From Lachnospiraceae bacterium (GTDB lineage Bacteria > Bacillota_A > Clostridia > Lachnospirales > Lachnospiraceae), in contig SFGN01000096.1 in assembly GCA_004556565.1 (NCBI GenBank), forward strand, positions 1 to 7,082: a stretch of 7,082 bases of DNA, in the 5' to 3' direction. How positions within the stretch are numbered: the first letter of the stretch is position 1; every line of letters starts with the position of its first letter. This document shows positions 5,263-7,082 of the stretch, piece after piece. Position numbers and translations under genes: made by a program. Below the pieces are notes generated by a model. That model was not told the origin of the DNA. It was given only the letters and a program-made list of their open reading frames with translations, and ran no database searches.

Positions 5263-5613
5263 TGAAAATAATATGAAACCTTTGGATTCTGGTGTTTCAG
5301 TGGATGGGAAAAGAGCAGATACATAGAAAATGAATAGCAATAATTCACAGTCTGGATGTTGTTTGTATGCTTATAAAATGATCCTAGTATGCATTGCCGG
5401 AGTTGAATCAGCTCCAATGAAGAAACTGAGAGGAGTATTTAGAAGATAGCTAAATGGATGTAATTATTAGTATCTAAAAAATAGTATTTTTGAAATGGGT
5501 CTAAGAACACAACAATGTACAAATGAGAAGTTATCTTTTAATATGTTCAAAGACCCATTAGGATTGATATCAGTTATGTTAGCTAGATTGATAAAGTGAT
5601 TACATATTTTCTG
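5263..5613. other. AT-rich intergenic stretch, no firm gene
   Basis: The stretch is clearly AT-richer than the replication genes. The only visible structures are a nine-base inverted repeat, AATGGGTCT (5494-5502) with AGACCCATT (5551-5559), 48 bases apart, and a few very short frames. One, starting at 5272, would encode 17 residues beginning MKPLDSG; another, at 5330-5449, encodes 39. No typical terminator with a T-run is seen after either converging gene. Confidence 0.5.
5330..5449 (+). CDS. Possible 39-residue ORF, unrecognised
   Basis: An ATG at 5330 opens 39 codons to TAG at 5447. The product begins MNSNNSQSGCCLYAYK and contains a short hydrophobic patch (MILVCIAGV) and a basic end (MKKLRGVFRR). 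No ribosome site precedes the ATG, which argues against translation. Chance is a fair explanation in DNA this short. It is listed only because the interval has no other candidate. Confidence 0.2.
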   Translation: MNSNNSQSGCCLYAYKMILVCIAGVESAPMKKLRGVFRR

Positions 5614-6387
5614 TTATATGCTGAAATGAATAATGCTATTCCAGAGTGCAGCAGAGAAAGTCTCCTGATGATTGAGCTCTGGAAATTGTACAATAGAAAA
5701 ATTACTGTATTTTTCTGTCAAAATATTTCTCAAAACAGATTCCGCTTTGATGGCTTCAGGATATAAAGATGCGGAGTAATCAAGGCTAAGATTTCCGTTA
5801 AGCAAGCATATACTTTTAGTGTGCTTTGATTCTGATATATCATCTTTAATTATCTTGATGATTCTTTCATTCTGCCATAGAAGTGATGGTGCAGATATAT
5901 AATAATAGTTAAAGCATGAATTATTTTTTAAGCAATCAAGCACAAAAATAGCACCTAGCGAGTGCCCCCATATACCGATTCTGGAACTGTTCGGAGCAAT
6001 AGTACTAACCCATGGCATGATCTGAGTTAGTAATAATTCTCGGAAAGACTGGCTTCCTCCACCAGTAAAGTAGATCCATGCTGGTTTAGAGTTATCAACA
6101 ATAGCATTTTCACCATCAGGAGTATAATCGTAAGCACGGCGATGAATGCTAAGGTTATTCCAAGATTCATAACCAAGTGTAACTAACACTGGTGGATTGG
6201 GTAGTGCATCAATAACAGGCAGAATATCAGAAATGTAATTGTTGGCACTATTCCCATCAAGTATATAAAGAGTTGCATTATTTTTTTTAATGTTTTTTGG
6301 AGTAAAAATACATATTTTATATTTGGTGTCATGGTTAATTGAGTTAAATATGCGTGTTTGACAATGAATGTCCATATGTTTAGTCAT
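5614..6387 (-). CDS. Alpha/beta hydrolase resembling IroE/Fes siderophore esterases
   Basis: This 257-residue serine esterase starts at 6387 behind GGGGAG. Hallmarks of the esterase-D/IroE group are YILDGN (41-46), VLVTLGYES (67-75) and RRAYDYTP (83-90). GGGSQSF is at 109-115, the nucleophile elbow GHSLG at 141-145 has catalytic Ser143, SAPSLLW is at 165-171, and FPELNH carries the likely catalytic His240. The acid residue is not certain; an Asp/Glu near 203-216 is the candidate. Known relatives cut the trilactone of enterobactin or salmochelin. IroE is periplasmic with an N-terminal anchor, but no signal sequence is visible here, so the enzyme looks cytoplasmic. It is AT-rich, opposite in direction to the replication genes and has its own promoter, typical of prophage cargo. 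The true substrate is unknown. Confidence 0.82.
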   Translation of the reverse strand: MTKHMDIHCQTRIFNSINHDTKYKICIFTPKNIKKNNATLYILDGNSANNYISDILPVIDALPNPPVLVTLGYESWNNLSIHRRAYDYTPDGENAIVDNSKPAWIYFTGGGSQSFRELLLTQIMPWVSTIAPNSSRIGIWGHSLGAIFVLDCLKNNSCFNYYYISAPSLLWQNERIIKIIKDDISESKHTKSICLLNGNLSLDYSASLYPEAIKAESVLRNILTEKYSNFSIVQFPELNHQETFSAALWNSIIHFSI

Positions 6388-6398
6388 GCGTTCTCCCC

Positions 6399-6590
6399 AT
6401 GAGCATTAAAGGATGCTTAAGATATGCTATGTCACTGATAAAAAATTTGTTGTGTGTGTTTAGTTATTTTATCTACCTCCATTATGATTTAAGACTGATA
6501 TATGTTATCAGCAAAGGTACATCGTTATTATTTTACCTGTCAATACATTTGATATTGATTAGCGTTTACATCGCTTGCTTAGGAAATTGA
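6399..6590 (+). CDS. Doubtful small membrane ORF
   Basis: A 63-residue frame rich in Leu, Ile and Tyr holds two hydrophobic runs, about 11-27 and 42-60, that could cross the membrane. Its ATG is 11 bases from the divergent esterase start, and only pyrimidines (TTCTCCCC) precede it, the complement of the esterase ribosome site. No ribosome site is seen. The frame also covers the region needed for the esterase promoter. Hydrophobic codons are common in AT-rich DNA, so this is probably not a gene. Confidence 0.2.
   Translation: MSIKGCLRYAMSLIKNLLCVFSYFIYLHYDLRLIYVISKGTSLLFYLSIHLILISVYIACLGN
6495..6543 (-). promoter_or_regulatory. Candidate promoter and operator of the esterase gene
   Basis: The minus strand has TTGACA (6543-6538), an 18-base spacer and TACCTT (6519-6514). 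Directly downstream, at the expected start point, lies a perfect dyad: CTGATA (6495-6500), five bases, then TATCAG (6506-6511). A protein bound there would block initiation. The dyad does not fit the Fur box. The leader to the esterase would be about 120 bases and contains a 16-codon frame beginning MEVDKITKH. Confidence 0.5.
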
Positions 6591-6603
6591 AGGCAGGTAA
6601 CTA

Positions 6604-6834
6604 TCATGTCAATGAACTAACCCACAGTCTAACGTACTTCTTTCCCCAATCACCAACAACCAAATTCCTGTTATCACCACTGGGATTTTGGCGCAACTTC
6701 ATGGTGCAGAGGTAAATAGCATCAAGCAAAATCTCTTTTTCCGTTGTTGTCCTTATGGGACGTCTGTCTTTCTGACCGATTTCATATTGGCGAGGTAATG
6801 GGAAGTTAAGTAGAATAGCTGCGGGTGCTTGAGG
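6604..6834 (-). pseudogene. Coding remnant, 5'-truncated, unrecognised
   Basis: The minus strand is open for 76 codons from just after a TAG (6837-6835) to TGA at 6604. The translation looks protein-like, with Gln/Lys/Arg/Glu-rich stretches such as YEIGQKDRRPIRTTTEKEIL, LDAIYLCTMKL, then NLVVGDWGKKYVRLWVSSLT. There is no ATG before Met at 6702, and that Met has no ribosome site. The upstream end runs into the hok promoter and leader. This suggests that a gene lost its 5' end when the hok/sok element arrived, or starts at a TTG near 6727. The family was not recognised, and a chance frame cannot be excluded. Confidence 0.4.
6787..6816 (+). promoter_or_regulatory. Promoter of the hok/mok transcript
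   Basis: TTGGCG (6787-6792), an 18-base spacer and TAGAAT (6811-6816) predict a start near 6823, just before the conserved hok 5' stem. The arrangement is as in other enterobacterial hok loci. Confidence 0.65.
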
Positions 6835-6850
6835 CTATCTGCCTCGGGCA
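6826..6850 (+). ncRNA. 5' stem-loop of hok mRNA
   Basis: TGCTTGAGGC (6826-6835) pairs with GCCTCGGGCA (6841-6850) through ten pairs, two of them G-U, around the loop TATCT. The GCTTGAGGC...GCCTC hairpin is the recognised 5' mark of hok-family transcripts. In intact loci it pairs with the 3' end to keep the full-length mRNA inactive. Confidence 0.7.
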
Positions 6851-6872
6851 TGAACACCAACGGCAGATAGAG

Positions 6873-6943
6873 AAAAGCCCCAGTTAACATTACGCGTCCT
6901 GCAAGACGCTTAACATTAATCTGAGGCTCAATCTATGAACGGC
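6873..6943 (-). ncRNA. sok: Sok antisense RNA
   Basis: The minus strand carries TTGCCT (6978-6973), a 17-base spacer and TAACCT (6955-6950), the same arrangement as the Sok promoter of plasmid R1 (TTGCGC-N17-TATCCT). The start is expected near 6943. The RNA would cover the mok start codon and its GAGG, contain the stem GCGTC/GACGC (6894-6909), and end at CTTTTC near 6873. Length is about 70 nt; both ends are estimates. Sok normally blocks mok translation, and hok with it, and recruits RNase III. Confidence 0.7.
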
Positions 6944-7082
6944 AAATCTAGGTTAGCCTCTTACGTGCCGAAAGGCAAGGAGATGTATGGGTCCACCACA
7001 TATTGCAATTTTTATTCTCTTTTAAAATATATTCCACGGGCGTCATTAGTGCGAGCGCCTTGTGGGGTCTTTTGCTGTTATA
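6935..7082 (+). pseudogene. mok/hok remnant; Hok toxin sequence missing
   Basis: The mok frame opens at ATG 6935 behind GAGG (6923-6926) and reads MNGKSRLASYVPKGKE, the usual Mok N-terminus of chromosomal hok loci. The hok ribosome site AAGGAG is present at 6977-6982. Beyond it all resemblance stops. Normally a Hok protein of about 50 residues follows (MKQ..., a hydrophobic segment, RKDLCEV and a C-terminal AYE). Here the frame runs on as MYGSTTYCNFYSLLKYIP and stays open to the window end. A short ATG at 6987 gives only 12 codons. No hydrophobic Hok-like segment is seen in any plus frame up to 7082. The junction at about 6982 marks a deletion or replacement. Confidence 0.65.

Noticed and set aside
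6980..7010. Insertion-sequence end at the hok junction
   Set aside because: The bases after the junction do not match the terminal repeats of common enterobacterial elements that I know (IS1, IS2, IS3, IS5, IS30, IS600, IS629, IS911).
7036..7068. GGCG/CGCC stem followed by a T-rich tail, possible terminator or small RNA
   Set aside because: The stem is only four pairs with a long loop, the T-run is short and displaced, and the window ends too soon to judge.

Overview
The window looks like the immunity and early-replication segment of a lambdoid prophage in Escherichia coli or a close relative (Shigella, Escherichia). Several products read as near-copies of cryptic prophage genes of E. coli K-12: a DUF1391 protein (YdfA/YdaF), YdaS, YdaT and the DnaC-like YdaV. 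The small RNA DicF is also present on the minus strand. These matches are from memory and were not searched.

Left arm (1-950, minus strand). A leftward transcript starts at a strong promoter near position 820. It runs through a 50-residue DUF1391 protein (493-645), a long stretch without a convincing gene, the 53-nt DicF RNA (178-230), and a start codon with its ribosome site at the very edge (1-3). That last gene is probably DicB or another Kil-type division inhibitor. This is the Qin-prophage layout.

Immunity core (950-2300). A 158-residue repressor with no protease domain (964-1440, minus) faces a Cro-like YdaS (1565-1888, plus) and the overlapping YdaT (1872-2297). This is the Rac-prophage layout. 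Six near-identical sites, TAGG-N5-CCTA, lie in two clusters of three. One cluster covers the leftward promoter and the other covers the rightward promoter. The two DNA-binding proteins share the recognition-helix sequence PPSxxxWIK, so both probably read the same sites. The left operon with DicF is therefore wired to a Rac-type switch.

Replication module (2320-5262, plus). A phage O-like initiator carries five 15-bp tandem repeats with internal dyad symmetry inside its own gene, a likely origin. It is followed by the DnaC-type helicase loader and two small winged-helix proteins (DUF1627 and DUF977 families). Tight spacing suggests one operon running from the rightward promoter.

Right part (5263-7082). 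Base composition turns visibly AT-rich. The main gene is a minus-strand alpha/beta hydrolase resembling the IroE/Fes siderophore esterases (5614-6387). It has its own apparent promoter with a dyad at the start point, the profile of a prophage cargo gene. It is followed by a short minus-strand coding remnant and then a hok/sok type I toxin-antitoxin leader. That leader keeps its promoter, 5' stem, mok start and the antisense Sok promoter, but loses homology where the Hok toxin should begin.
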